From: Terana coerulea | Lineage: Eukaryota > Basidiomycota > Agaricomycetes > Polyporales > Phanerochaetaceae | DNA length: 20,277 nucleotides | Direction of reading: 5' to 3' | Assembly (NCBI GenBank): GCA_024811115.1 | Contig: JAKOGH010000339.1 | Location: 1 to 20,277 of the forward strand | In this document: positions 9,715 to 17,565 of the stretch, piece by piece | Layout: each line of letters opens with the position of its first letter | Numbering within the stretch: the first letter of the stretch is position 1 | Notes under the pieces: model-generated | What the model saw: only the letters and a program-made list of their open reading frames with translations | Told to the model about the DNA's origin: nothing | Database searches by the model: none | Program-made: the position numbers and the translations under genes

Positions 9715-10647
9715 TGTCACAAATTTCCCTCAGCGCTAGTCTACAGCGCTTAGAGTGTAACATCAAGTCTCACGGGACATGTCACCAAGTCGTCACACAA
9801 TGTTACAAGATGCTAGATCAGTTTGCCATGTGCTTGTCACATGAACATCAGGGATATGCCTTATACGGGCATAAGATCCAGGACTCTAGTCTGGAACTGT
9901 TCTGGACTATGACCTCAGTATGATGTCAGTATGACATCATGGACTGGTAGTGTACAGTAGCTCAATTAGGACATCTAGATAGTGTTGATGTTAGCATGAT
10001 AGCTAGGTCAGATTTGATAAGGGAGTTAGAGCAGTGGTATGCTCTGGAGCCTTAGTTAGTGATTGGCAAGGGTAAACCCTCCATGCTCAGAGGGCAACCC
10101 TTACCCTTACCCTCCAATACCCTTACCCTCATGAAGGGTAAGGGCTGAGGGCTACCCTTCAAACCCTTGCCAAAATAAGCTGAAAATGGTGCTTTAAGTG
10201 CCTTTCCCCACTTACTTATAATGTCAGTCTTCTATTTGAGTGGCTTGCATTGGTATAGAAAGCACTTACAACACTTGCAGCCCTCTCTAGCAATATGCCT
10301 AGTGCTTAAATAAAAACCCCTGCCAGACAAGGGTTAACTTTCCTCAACCCTTACCCTTACCCTCCGTACCCTTACCCTTAACCCTCAGAGGGTTTGCAAA
10401 CCCCTGCCTATCACTAGCCTTAGTCAGACATCACCTGACTGTATCAGTTAGCATATGGTATTGGAGGTCTTAAATAGTGTCTGGAGTCCCTCTACACATG
10501 TATATAAGGAGGCTGGTCTGTGGTCTAAACTCCCAAACTCAACAACATCGTTGATTCATATCTACTCTACTAGCTCTACTCAAGTCCCTCTGCTTTCCCC
10601 ACCTCTATCAAGTCATCCCAGCAGGTGAGTATTGTAGTTTTGTGATA
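9715..10647 (+). repeat. Solo LTR A of a second retrotransposon family, itself holding a MITE
   Basis: The unit runs from TGTCACAAAT to TTTTGTGATA and is flanked by an exact 5-bp duplication GATCT (9710-9714 and 10648-10652). Without the MITE and its duplicated site it is 565 bp. Copies B (inverted) and C (direct) elsewhere in the window align along the full length. It contains TGTATATAAGGA (about 10499), a TATA-like signal, and a GCAGGTGAGTATT splice-donor-like sequence near its end. No internal coding sequence remains, hence a solo LTR from LTR-LTR recombination. It interrupts copia gag. Confidence 0.9.
10057..10416. mobile_element. hAT-type MITE (360 bp) inside solo LTR A
   Basis: Terminal inverted repeats TAGTGATTGGCAAGGGT (left) and the complement of TAGTGATAGGCAGGGGT (right). 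An exact 8-bp target duplication GCCTTAGT lies at 10049-10056 and 10417-10424. Solo LTR B carries the empty site (GCCTTAGTCAGACATC) in the same place, which proves the insertion. Both subterminal zones hold arrays of CCCTTA-like hexamers. There is no coding capacity; it would depend on a hAT transposase elsewhere. As an insertion in an insertion it is among the youngest events here. Confidence 0.94.
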
Positions 10648-10652
10648 GATCT

Positions 10653-11021
10653 AAGGTCTGATCGCCAACTTCTTAGATAGCTGTGCATTAAATAGTTTCT
10701 AGAAGGCGACAAAAGTGCTGTTGGCTCTGGGCTTCTCGTACTCCAACTTGAGAGCATTCCAAGCTCCTAGAGCAGTGTAGTGGCTTGCCACGTGGCTTGA
10801 GCAGTTAGCTCAGCTTCATGGGCATTGCCGCAGTAGCAGGAGTCAGACGAGGCATGCCGGGCTGTGGTGTCGCAACCGTCGAGCCGTAGCCTTTAATTAA
10901 GAACCAAACTCCAGTGTAGCAGGAGAACACTTTGGCAGTGTCTGCCCACTTCACGGTAGTTCGTGCCATTAAATGTGAGCAAGGCCTTTTAGACCTTGAC
11001 CTTATTGGATGAAGAGGACAT
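10653..11021 (-). pseudogene. copia gag, N-terminal part
   Basis: An ATG at 11021 opens MSSSSNKVKV, then after a stop KALLTFNGTNYRE. The reading then shifts by one base to WADTAKVF and TGVWFLIKGYGSTVATPQPG, and shifts again to EAELTAQATWQATTLL and LGAWNALKLEYEKPRANSTF. This is the order seen at the start of copia Gag proteins (the 'F.G.NY..W' segment). At least two frameshifts and three stops are present. It joins the C-terminal gag part at 9714 once solo LTR A is removed. Confidence 0.8.
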
Positions 11022-11475
11022 AATCAGTGTTGGTTGATAGGATGAGCAAACATCGGTCTGAGGCAAACTTGTCGAGCGTGGCTTGCCACATAATCTCAAG
11101 AGACAAGAGATTTAAATCTGGTAACCTGGATACTGATAGTTTAGGTCGGTGAAAGATTTTATTGCTAACTTCAATAGTGTACAGTTTTAGGTCATCGTGT
11201 TCCTGAGGAAAAAAGACATACAATTGATTCCTTTCATTGTCTTTGAGTCGTAGTGTGAAGCTGCGTGAGGATGGTGCGTGAATGTGTTCGTTGTAACAGA
11301 ATCCTTTAGAAGTGAAGAATCTCTCTAACGTATGCTCGACTAGTGTAAGAAAACTTTCAGCTGATGTGCCTGAGTTTCTAAACTGGTTGCACTTGGATTG
11401 AGTGCTTTGTATATTCAACCGTTCCCAAAATTGGGCAATGGTTTCAGGAAGTTCCTCTGTTGTGGTGGGCGCTTG
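11002..11475 (-). pseudogene. Open frame upstream of gag, function unknown
   Basis: An open frame of about 157 codons (11475-11002) lies directly before gag and overlaps its first 20 bases in another frame. It has no family I recognise. Visible: QFWERLNIQSTQSKCNQFRN, SFLTLVEHTLERFFTSKGF, SFTLRLKDNERNQLYVFFPQ and a C-terminal CLLILSTNTDYVLFIQ. It is rather hydrophobic/aromatic with mixed charges, without signal peptide or clear membrane span. A stop at 11476-11478 separates it from a short continuing frame (LLDWQLRLADLKQF). It may be an extra N-terminal domain of this copia lineage, a captured host fragment, or part of an older insertion. Confidence 0.45.
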
Positions 11476-11478
11476 TTA

Positions 11479-12371
11479 AGCGAACTGCTTTAGATCAGCA
11501 AGCCGTAATTGCCAATCAAGCAGGTAGAATTTGGGGAATGATATATGTGAATTCCAAACAAAACAATAAACACTTCAGATATTTATGAGATATTTATTAC
11601 AGGTAGTGCAAATTTAATTCTTGTAATCCTACAGCTTCTCAAAGTAGTTTCCCTTATAAACCACGCTGAGCGCTTTGATAATATAAGCCTGGTTCTTATG
11701 CAGGCTCTGGAAGGAGATCTCTTTGATAGCTTTCAAACTTTAATTCCACACCCTGGAATTCCTCCCTTGTCCTGTCCTTCCTGGTATCCTTTAATGAGCG
11801 ATGAAAGTGGGTGAGCTGTCAAATTAGCCCTTGTAGGTTTCCTATCAACGTTCAGTTAATGGATTCCTCCCATGTGAAGGTCTTGAAGATGTCTAAGCAC
11901 TTGAGCGTAGCGCTGAACTTCGGGTTGAAGATCCGAATGAGGTCGGATGTAGTTAACTGTTTGAAGTTGAAAAGCACCGGCTTGGTGCGATGAGAGTGTA
12001 GGTCAGGGCAGGGAGTGCCGAAAGCCTCTCAGCGAGTAGGCTTAGTGGAACTGGCTAGGTAGCAAGCGTGCTCGGCTTTCTTCTCGTGCGTCGGTTGGCA
12101 CGGTCGTTAACCAGTGATCTCAGTGTCAGTGGGGAGCTTAGCACAGGTGAAACAAAAGAGTTGGCTGAGAGGCTTGGAGCCTTTGAAACTGATGTGGTTC
12201 AAGCGACGCTCCTTAGCACAGAATCAGTCAAGTTATTCTTGCAACGACTTTGTAGATGGGAGTAGGATTGAGCGAACTTGCTGACACTACGGGTTATGCA
12301 GGAATATTGTCAAAAACAATTCTCTGCCGCACAGAATCAACAAGACTCACTTGTTAATCTGAATGTATAAA
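11479..12371 (-). other. 5' internal region of the copia element, with coding remnants
   Basis: This lies between the pre-gag frame and solo LTR B. On the element strand a remnant at about 11990-11855 reads HRTKPVLFNFKQLTTSDLIR then IFNPKFSATLKCLDIF before a stop. Other parts are broken by stops. No TIRs or target duplications bounding a separate insertion were seen. Together with 12934-13038 it makes an unusually long stretch between primer binding site and gag, about 1.4 kb after removal of the solo LTRs. The first five bases beside LTR B (ATAAA, 12367-12371) are its target duplication. Confidence 0.5.
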
Positions 12372-12933
12372 TATCACATAACTACAATACTCACCTGCTG
12401 GGATGACTTAAAGAGGTGGGGAAAGCAGAGGGACTTGAGTAGAGCTAGTAGAGTAGATATGAATCAACGATGTTGTTGAGTTTGGGAGTTTAGACCACAG
12501 ACCAGCCTCCTTATATACATGTGTAGAGGGACTCCAGACACTATTTAAGACCTCCAATACCATATGCTAACTGATACAGTCAGGTGATGTCTGACTAAGG
12601 CTCCAGAGCATACCACTGCTCTAACTCCCTTATCAAATCTGACCTAGCTATCATGCTAACATCAACACTATCTAGATGTCCTAATTGAGCTACTGTACAC
12701 TACCAGTCCATAATGTTATACTGACATCATACTGAAGTCATAGTCCAGAACAGTTCCAGACTAGAGTCCTGGATCCTATGTCCGTATAAGGCATATCCCT
12801 AATGTCCATGCGACAAGCACATGGCAAACTGATCAAGCATCTTGTAACACTGTGTGATAACTTAGTGACATGTCCCGTGACTTGATGTTACACTCTAAGC
12901 GCTGTGGACTAGTGCTGAGGGAAATATGTGATA
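12372..12933 (-). repeat. Solo LTR B (562 bp), inverted relative to A and C
   Basis: Bounded by an exact 5-bp duplication ATAAA (12367-12371 and 12934-12938). The ends are a perfect 9-bp inverted repeat, TATCACATA...TATGTGATA. It aligns in reverse with solo LTR A at roughly 95 percent by eye and lacks the MITE, so it shows the empty site. The differences from A are mostly transitions. It retains the same TATA-like and GCAGGTGAGTATT sequences on the minus strand. Confidence 0.92.
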
Positions 12934-13038
12934 ATAAATTGTTTGGTAAAACAGAGTTCAAGGGACCAAGGTGTGGGAACACAGCAAAGGTAACCAGAAG
13001 AGTGACAGAGGTAACAATGTAGAGATTTAGAGCTTGGG
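12934..13038 (-). other. Fragment of the copia 5' leader between two solo LTRs
   Basis: About 105 bp left of the copia 5' internal region, lying between solo LTRs B and C. It begins with the B duplication ATAAA and ends with TTGGG, the left copy of the C duplication. No coding frame is evident. Confidence 0.6.
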
Positions 13039-13598
13039 TGTCACAAATTTCCCTTAGCGCTAGTATATAGCGCTTAGAGTGTAACATCAGGTCACGGGAC
13101 ATGTTACCCAGTCGTCACAACAGCGTTACAAGATGCTGATCAATTGGCCATGCGATGGACGCATGGTTATCAGGGATATGCCTCATACGGACACAGGATC
13201 ATGGACTCAGTTCTGGATTCATTCTAGACTATGACCTCACTATGAGGTCACTATGACATCGTGTACTGGTAGTGTACAGTAGCTAGATTAGGACATCTAG
13301 ATAGTGTTGATGTTAGCATGATAGCTAGGTCAGATCTGATAAGGAAGTTAGAGCGGTATGCTCTGAAGCCTTAGTCATGGATCACCTGACTGTATCAGTC
13401 AGCACATGGTATTGGAGGTCTTAGATAGTGTCTGGGGTCCCTTTACACATGTATATAAGGAGGCTGGTCCGAGGGCTAATACCTCAGATATAACAACATC
13501 GTTGATTCATATCTCCTCTACTCGCTTTACTCAAAGTCCCCTGCTCTCCCCAACCCCTCCAAGCATTCCTAGCAGGTGAGTATTAGAGTTTTGTGATA
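13039..13598 (+). repeat. Solo LTR C (560 bp)
   Basis: Runs from TGTCACAAATTTCCC to TTTTGTGATA. Flanking pentamers are TTGGG (13034-13038) and TCGGG (13599-13603), a target duplication with one transition. It is more diverged from A and B than they are from each other, so it is probably an older insertion. It carries the same TGTATATAAGGA and AGCAGGTGAGTATT sequences. The insertion lies at the edge of the copia primer binding site. Confidence 0.88.
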
Positions 13599-13601
13599 TC
13601 G

Positions 13602-13613
13602 GGGCTCATAACC
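13602..13613 (-). other. Primer binding site of the copia element, complementary to the initiator Met-tRNA anticodon arm
   Basis: Directly next to the 5' LTR (which ends at 13614 on the element strand) the plus strand reads GGGCTCATAACC. That equals the anticodon stem-loop of yeast-type initiator tRNA-Met (anticodon CAU inside), 12 of 12 bases from my knowledge of that tRNA. The element strand is therefore complementary to an internal part of the tRNA, not to its 3' end. Drosophila copia and yeast Ty5 prime with a cleaved half of this tRNA at the same place. Confidence 0.82.
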
Positions 13614-13834
13614 TGAGAGAATGGAAATGATTGAACTGGAGTATATTCAGCATATTCAGCTTGGTATATATACAAGTAATCTAGGACCCCTGGAACTACT
13701 AAGACTTCTGGTACAATACTCAGGTCTAGCTATTCTAAGTGATCTATGCATGTGGCATGTGGAGAGAGGTCAGGAGACACTACTCTAGTCCATGGAATAC
13801 CCGAGGTTGTACTCTAGGCGCTTATATTCTGACA
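13614..13834 (-). repeat. 5' LTR of the copia element (221 bp, internally deleted)
   Basis: It pairs with 4532-4822, starting TGAGAGAATG and ending TTCTGACA on the plus strand. It lacks the 70 bases present at 4736-4805 of the other LTR; the break lies at about 13814. Remaining differences are mainly transitions plus a few indels. Confidence 0.88.
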
Positions 13835-14221
13835 ATTGCAGCTCAAGCTTTCCAGGTCCGGCAGCGTCACCACACCATTGGAGTGGTCAGCTGTGGTTGC
13901 CATTAATCTTGTGTCAAATGCTTGTGACAAAGACATAGAGACGTCGGCTGTGAGACGAAGACAGGATTGGAGGACGAAGACGTGGATTGCGAGAACAACG
14001 TGCAAGATGGTCCAGCGACAGGCGAGACGGATTCAAGGGCTTCAGGCGAGATACACTTGGAATATACACGTGTGTTGGCAGAAGGTATTGTCACGGAGTT
14101 CTATGCTCATCGCTTGCAAGGGTTCCTAGTCACATTTATATGTCTGTAGTCGGAAAAGAACCCCATCAGCCTAGCCACAACTTCATATCCGCCAGAACGA
14201 GTGCCATCAAGTTATAAACCA
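13835..14221. other. Right flank of the copia element with a weak coding-like frame
   Basis: On the plus strand an open frame at about 13967-14149 reads protein-like (LEDEDVDCENNVQDGPATGE, then LEYTRVLAEGIVTEFYAHRL) and has an acceptor-like GACAG just before it. It could be the last exon of a gene cut by the copia insertion, but no matching upstream part is visible left of 4532. I do not call a gene here. Confidence 0.25.
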
Positions 14222-14822
14222 TTACAATGCATCCGCAGACGAAGCGACTGCGGTCCAGGATATGAGCGCAAGAAACCAGACCTGTACACGTGTTGCAGTG
14301 TTTGTCCAGGCCACGAGGCAGCCAAAGCTTAGATTAGGGTGTTCATCCGTAAGGTGGGATTGATAAATCTGTAGAATCGACATTGTCCGAAGTTCGTCTT
14401 GGAAATAAGAAGAAGTCAGTAGCCAAGACGACACATGAGCGTCGCTAGGGACTTAGACAAGGCACAGCATTTACCACCCAAGGGAGTTATCGATCTAGGG
14501 ACGATGTCAGAACTACGAGCCTCGTCCATAGAAGCTTTAATCGAATACTGACACGTCAGCACGACTCCATTGCTGGCATCGCCTATTAATTCCCGCGTAT
14601 AATCCAGTGTTTCTTTGACAGTATAGAGCAACGCAGCATCGTCTGCTTACGACACACCCTAGCAGTAATGTCAGGTTCAGCGCTGCACATCTCATTGAAA
14701 AGAGCTGTATTAATATCCGAGAGTTCCAGATAATATGATCGGATGTACAATAGTGCGAGTTGTAAAGAGGTCTCATGCCGAGCGGCCGGTTGCCTCTGCG
14801 TTCCTCCATTTATCCAGGCCAT
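14222..14822 (-). CDS. Hypothetical protein, possible three-exon gene overlapping the transporter 3' end
   Basis: I do not recognise this protein. A consistent reading joins 14822-14651, 14612-14475 and 14397-14222 into 161 codons. The second intron (14474-14398, 77 bp) is well formed: GTAAAT donor, CTGAC branch-like site, pyrimidine tract and CCAAG acceptor. The first (38 bp, GTAAGC...AAAG) is shorter than usual. Visible stretches are LQLALLYIRSYYLELSDINT, YTRELIGDASNGVV and ILQIYQSHLTDEHPN. The proposed start lies inside the last exon of the transporter gene on the same strand (14837-14773) in another frame. So either the true start is elsewhere, or exon 1 is just that gene's 3' UTR. Treat it as a candidate only. 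Confidence 0.3.
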
Positions 14823-16437
14823 TGACTATCACGGCACCTGGTAATCCAACCATGCATTGGTACACATGGCCTTACAGAGAAAATAGCACGTACCAGTCAT
14901 GATAGACGAGAACCCAAGCATTGCCGCGCAGGCAGTGAGGACTTTGTCCCTTGCAGATGAGACGCCGGTGAGAAGCGACACGACAACGAATATGTTGAGC
15001 GGTACACGGAAGAGTGATGATAACTGAAGACGAAGTCAATGGAATATTACACTTCATGGTGTGCGCATGTACTCACAGTAGCGCGATGCTCGTTCGATAT
15101 GAGGGTTCCACGTAACATGCCTTGCACAGGATAATACATCCCCACGCATGCCTCAAAGGCGCAAAACGCCCAGAATCGCACGTGTTCGTCATGTCGGAAC
15201 GTAATCGTTAGAGCAAAGCTGAGAGCGCTGACCGCACAGACCAAAGAGCTGAGCTTGGCATGCAAAATAAGCGGCTGGTCAGGGGTACTTGTCGGCGACG
15301 CAGCAGAAGACGTAATGGAAGTGTAGAGCAGCGAGCCGACCATCATCGCGACCATGAAGCATGAGAAAATGTAGCCGAGTGGTAGAGGTTCGGACGACGT
15401 GGTAGATTCCTGTAGCGACGGCACCCAGAGGAAAACGAACAGGTACATCGAGCCCTCAAAGCAAGTTTGAGTCAGGCCAATAACGAGTAAATGTGGGTCT
15501 ACCCATGGAAATTAGCACAAGGCTGAATATCAAGGCGTGTGAACACATACCACGGCGGACGATATTCCAAGCTTGCCCTAGTCTGCTAATCTGGAAGATG
15601 CTACCAGTGGTGGTCGAGGCATCGGAGCTTCCGTAATTCTCAGACCAGCTGCTCTTGATGACGACGAGCGCCAGTAGGAGCAATACTCCGCTGGCGACAA
15701 ACGGCGACGCGAATGAGTTGGTGACGCTAACGAGCTGATTGCTGAAGACGCCGGCACTCGCAGCGACGAACCCGTTCAGCAGTGTTGCTCTGCCCATAAT
15801 CGATGAGAGGTCGGACGGCGACAGAGCAAGGTTGTTGGAGGATGAGACTAGCCATGATTCGAAGGCGGAGTAGAGGATTGACGTGGAGATGCCACCGAAG
15901 ACTCGGCCGATGAGCAGCACGGGCAGTGTCGGCATCAGAATGCAAAGGCATGCAATAGCATAGGTGACGCAGAAGACTTGACAGAGCCTCTTCCGTCCAC
16001 TGGGCAATGCGGGTCAGGGCGCGTCACAAGAAGGTGCACCGCTGCTCACTAGGTATCAGCCCAAGCACCGACCAGCGGAGCGGTGAGCCCCGCTGTCAGG
16101 AATCCTATCACGAAGAACATCGCGACAAGACGTTCGGGGTATGCATATTGCTCCTTGTATAGCGAATACACGTACGGTCCTTGCAGCCAGTCAGCACCTG
16201 TGTGAGGATGAATACTTTACTTGACGGACAGGCAGAGCGTAGATTCTGACCCATGACTATCCCATACACTGACAAGTACTGCCTCCCGAGCTTCCAGCGA
16301 AGACCTGAGGTGTTTCGTAGGACGTTGTCCTCGCTCGAGGTCGCGCGTGACCGTCTTGAGAGTAGGCTATCGAGGGCGAGCCATACGAGACACGCTGATA
16401 CGAATATGATGAGCTGTAGCTCATAGAAAGAAATCAT
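14773..16437 (-). CDS. MFSD5-like major facilitator (molybdate-anion transporter family), six exons
   Basis: A membrane transporter of the major facilitator superfamily; the family is annotated as molybdate-anion transport from a Chlamydomonas member, while the fungal substrate is unproven. Exons: 16437-16251, 16197-16050, 15999-15551, 15498-15077, 15023-14894 and 14837-14773, giving 466 residues with all phases matching; introns are 50-56 bp. It starts MISFYELQLIIFVSACLVWL. Diagnostic segments are VYGIVMGADWLQGPYVYSLY, KEQYAYPERLVAMFFVIGFL, the loop 2-3 motif GAWADTYGRKRL (about residues 106-117), GRVFGGISTSILYSAFESWL, LTQTCFEGSMYLFVFLW, EACVGMYYPVQGMLRG and ISNEHRATLSSLFRVPLNIF. About twelve hydrophobic spans are seen. 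The start gives a hydrophobic first span as in the family, and the length fits. It is divergent from the aldehyde dehydrogenase, with 1.1 kb between starts. Confidence 0.92.
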
Positions 16438-16646
16438 GGCAAATGAGGGTTGAGGTGAGAGTAACAGTGTGAGCCGACACCTGGCAACGCCTAGACTTCA
16501 CACTCCCGCCGAAGCCCGCGCTGACGAGAGAGCGAGAACATTTTGCATAGTCGAGGTAAGAATCAAGTTGTGGGCGTCTACACGGATGATGAAAAGGGTC
16601 AGGTTGTTCCCAAGGGGCATGCACCCGTAAGCGCCCTGACGTGGGG

Positions 16647-16684
16647 CAGGGGGAGGGGGGTCCCTCGAGGGACGTTATCCGGGA
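16647..16684. promoter_or_regulatory. G-rich palindromic motif, copy 1
   Basis: GGGGGAGGGGGGTCCC is followed by a perfect 14-bp palindrome GTCCCTCGAGGGAC (overlapping) and then GTTATCCGG. It lies 210-247 bp upstream of the transporter ATG. A near copy occurs at 17306-17342 in the same orientation. It contains AGGGG, the core of the fungal stress response element, but no factor is proven. Confidence 0.45.
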
Positions 16685-17305
16685 TATTTTTCCAGAGTAT
16701 ATAATCTCATAGTATGGTATCTTCGAGGCATAAAATAGCTCGTACATGACTTTTACGAACACGCAAGCCTCTTTCATGCGTGTTTCTACGCCCAAGAGCT
16801 CGGTGTGGTTGGATTGCAATTGGGTAAGTAACGGTCACACCATTACTTATGCACTGTATACTTGCTTCAACTCAGTGACGGACCACGGTGACAAGTCACT
16901 GGGGTAACAATGTTATTCTGGCCGTGCCGACACCTCGGTCCAGAACCCTTCAGAGGATAAGTACCAGCTACCGGCAGCTCTATATGCTGGGTGACATGGG
17001 TTGAGCAATATAACACAGTAACAATATTGATGTTCATAGCTCAGGGATATTTGCTGGCCTGAGCTGAACTGATATCACTGATGATTCACCAGCTCTCACA
17101 AATAATATTTCCGCGACATTAGCCTGCTGAAGGTCCACAGTAAAATACTGAATTGCTTCGCACAGCTTGCACCTACAACACGCGCAAAGGAAGAAGGAGC
17201 ACTCGACGTGACCGAGTGCGGCGGGCACTGCCGTCCACTGATGGCCGCGCTGAACGTGATCCGAGATACCATATATAGACCGTGGGAATGACCGGAATGT
17301 GCCGA

Positions 17306-17342
17306 AAGGGGAGGGGGGTCCCCCAAGGGCCGTTATTCGGAT
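17306..17342. promoter_or_regulatory. G-rich palindromic motif, copy 2
   Basis: AGGGGAGGGGGGTCCC is followed by an imperfect palindrome and CGTTATTCGG. It shares GAGGGGGGTCCC exactly with copy 1 and differs at a few positions after it. It lies about 225-260 bp upstream of the dehydrogenase ATG, so each divergent gene has one copy at a similar distance. Confidence 0.45.
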
Positions 17343-17565
17343 TTTATGGCCTCACGTATAGGATTTTATTTTTGCATCCCCTTGGTTGTTCCCGCCAGCA
17401 ATTGGGCGGCATTGGTCTCAGGCTGTCACATTGCCATCCCTTCCGTGAAATCATGCACCTTCGCTTTTCCCCAACCCACATCCCGGTCGACGACGTACCC
17501 ACCGCGTCGCTCACAGTCCAACAGCAGAGCTATTCGCTGTAAAGTCTCAACGCCAAGCGTTCAGC

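Larger units (their letters stand above)
4532..13834 (-). mobile_element. Ty1/copia LTR retrotransposon, degenerate, carrying five later insertions
   Basis: Reading the minus strand from right to left the order is LTR, primer binding site, gag, protease, integrase, reverse transcriptase, RNase H, polypurine tract, LTR. Integrase before RT is the diagnostic order for Ty1/copia (Pseudoviridae-type elements). The flanking LTRs share about 205 bp at roughly 94 percent identity by eye, plus the terminal segment ending TTCTGACA. The coding part is full of stops and frameshifts, so the copy is dead. Three solo LTRs of another family and two MITEs are inserted in it. Removing them leaves about 6.6 kb. 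No 5-bp target duplication is visible outside the LTRs, which could reflect age or recombination between elements. Confidence 0.93.
16438..17565. promoter_or_regulatory. Divergent promoter region between the MFSD5-like gene and the aldehyde dehydrogenase
   Basis: This holds no gene I support. An open frame of 132 codons at 16421-16819 has no motif and overlaps the transporter start. TATA-like stretches occur at 16698-16705 (TATATAAT, about 265 bp before the transporter ATG on the other strand) and 17271-17277 (ATATATA, about 290 bp before the dehydrogenase ATG). Two copies of a G-rich/palindromic motif are listed separately. Confidence 0.5.

Noticed and set aside
10080..10395. CCCTTA arrays as a true interstitial telomere
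   Set aside because: They lie inside a 360-bp element with TIRs and an 8-bp duplication, and the unit is CCCTTA rather than CCCTAA; they are part of the MITE.
13602..13613. Fragment of a tRNA gene
   Set aside because: Only the 12-base anticodon arm matches and it abuts the LTR; no acceptor, D or T arms are present.
4532..13834. CRISPR-like or prokaryotic defence system
   Set aside because: Repeats are LTRs and TIRs; genes have spliceosomal introns, so the window is fungal.
16421..16819. 132-codon minus-strand open frame upstream of the transporter
   Set aside because: No motif, skewed composition, overlaps the transporter start and the G-rich motif; better read as promoter sequence.
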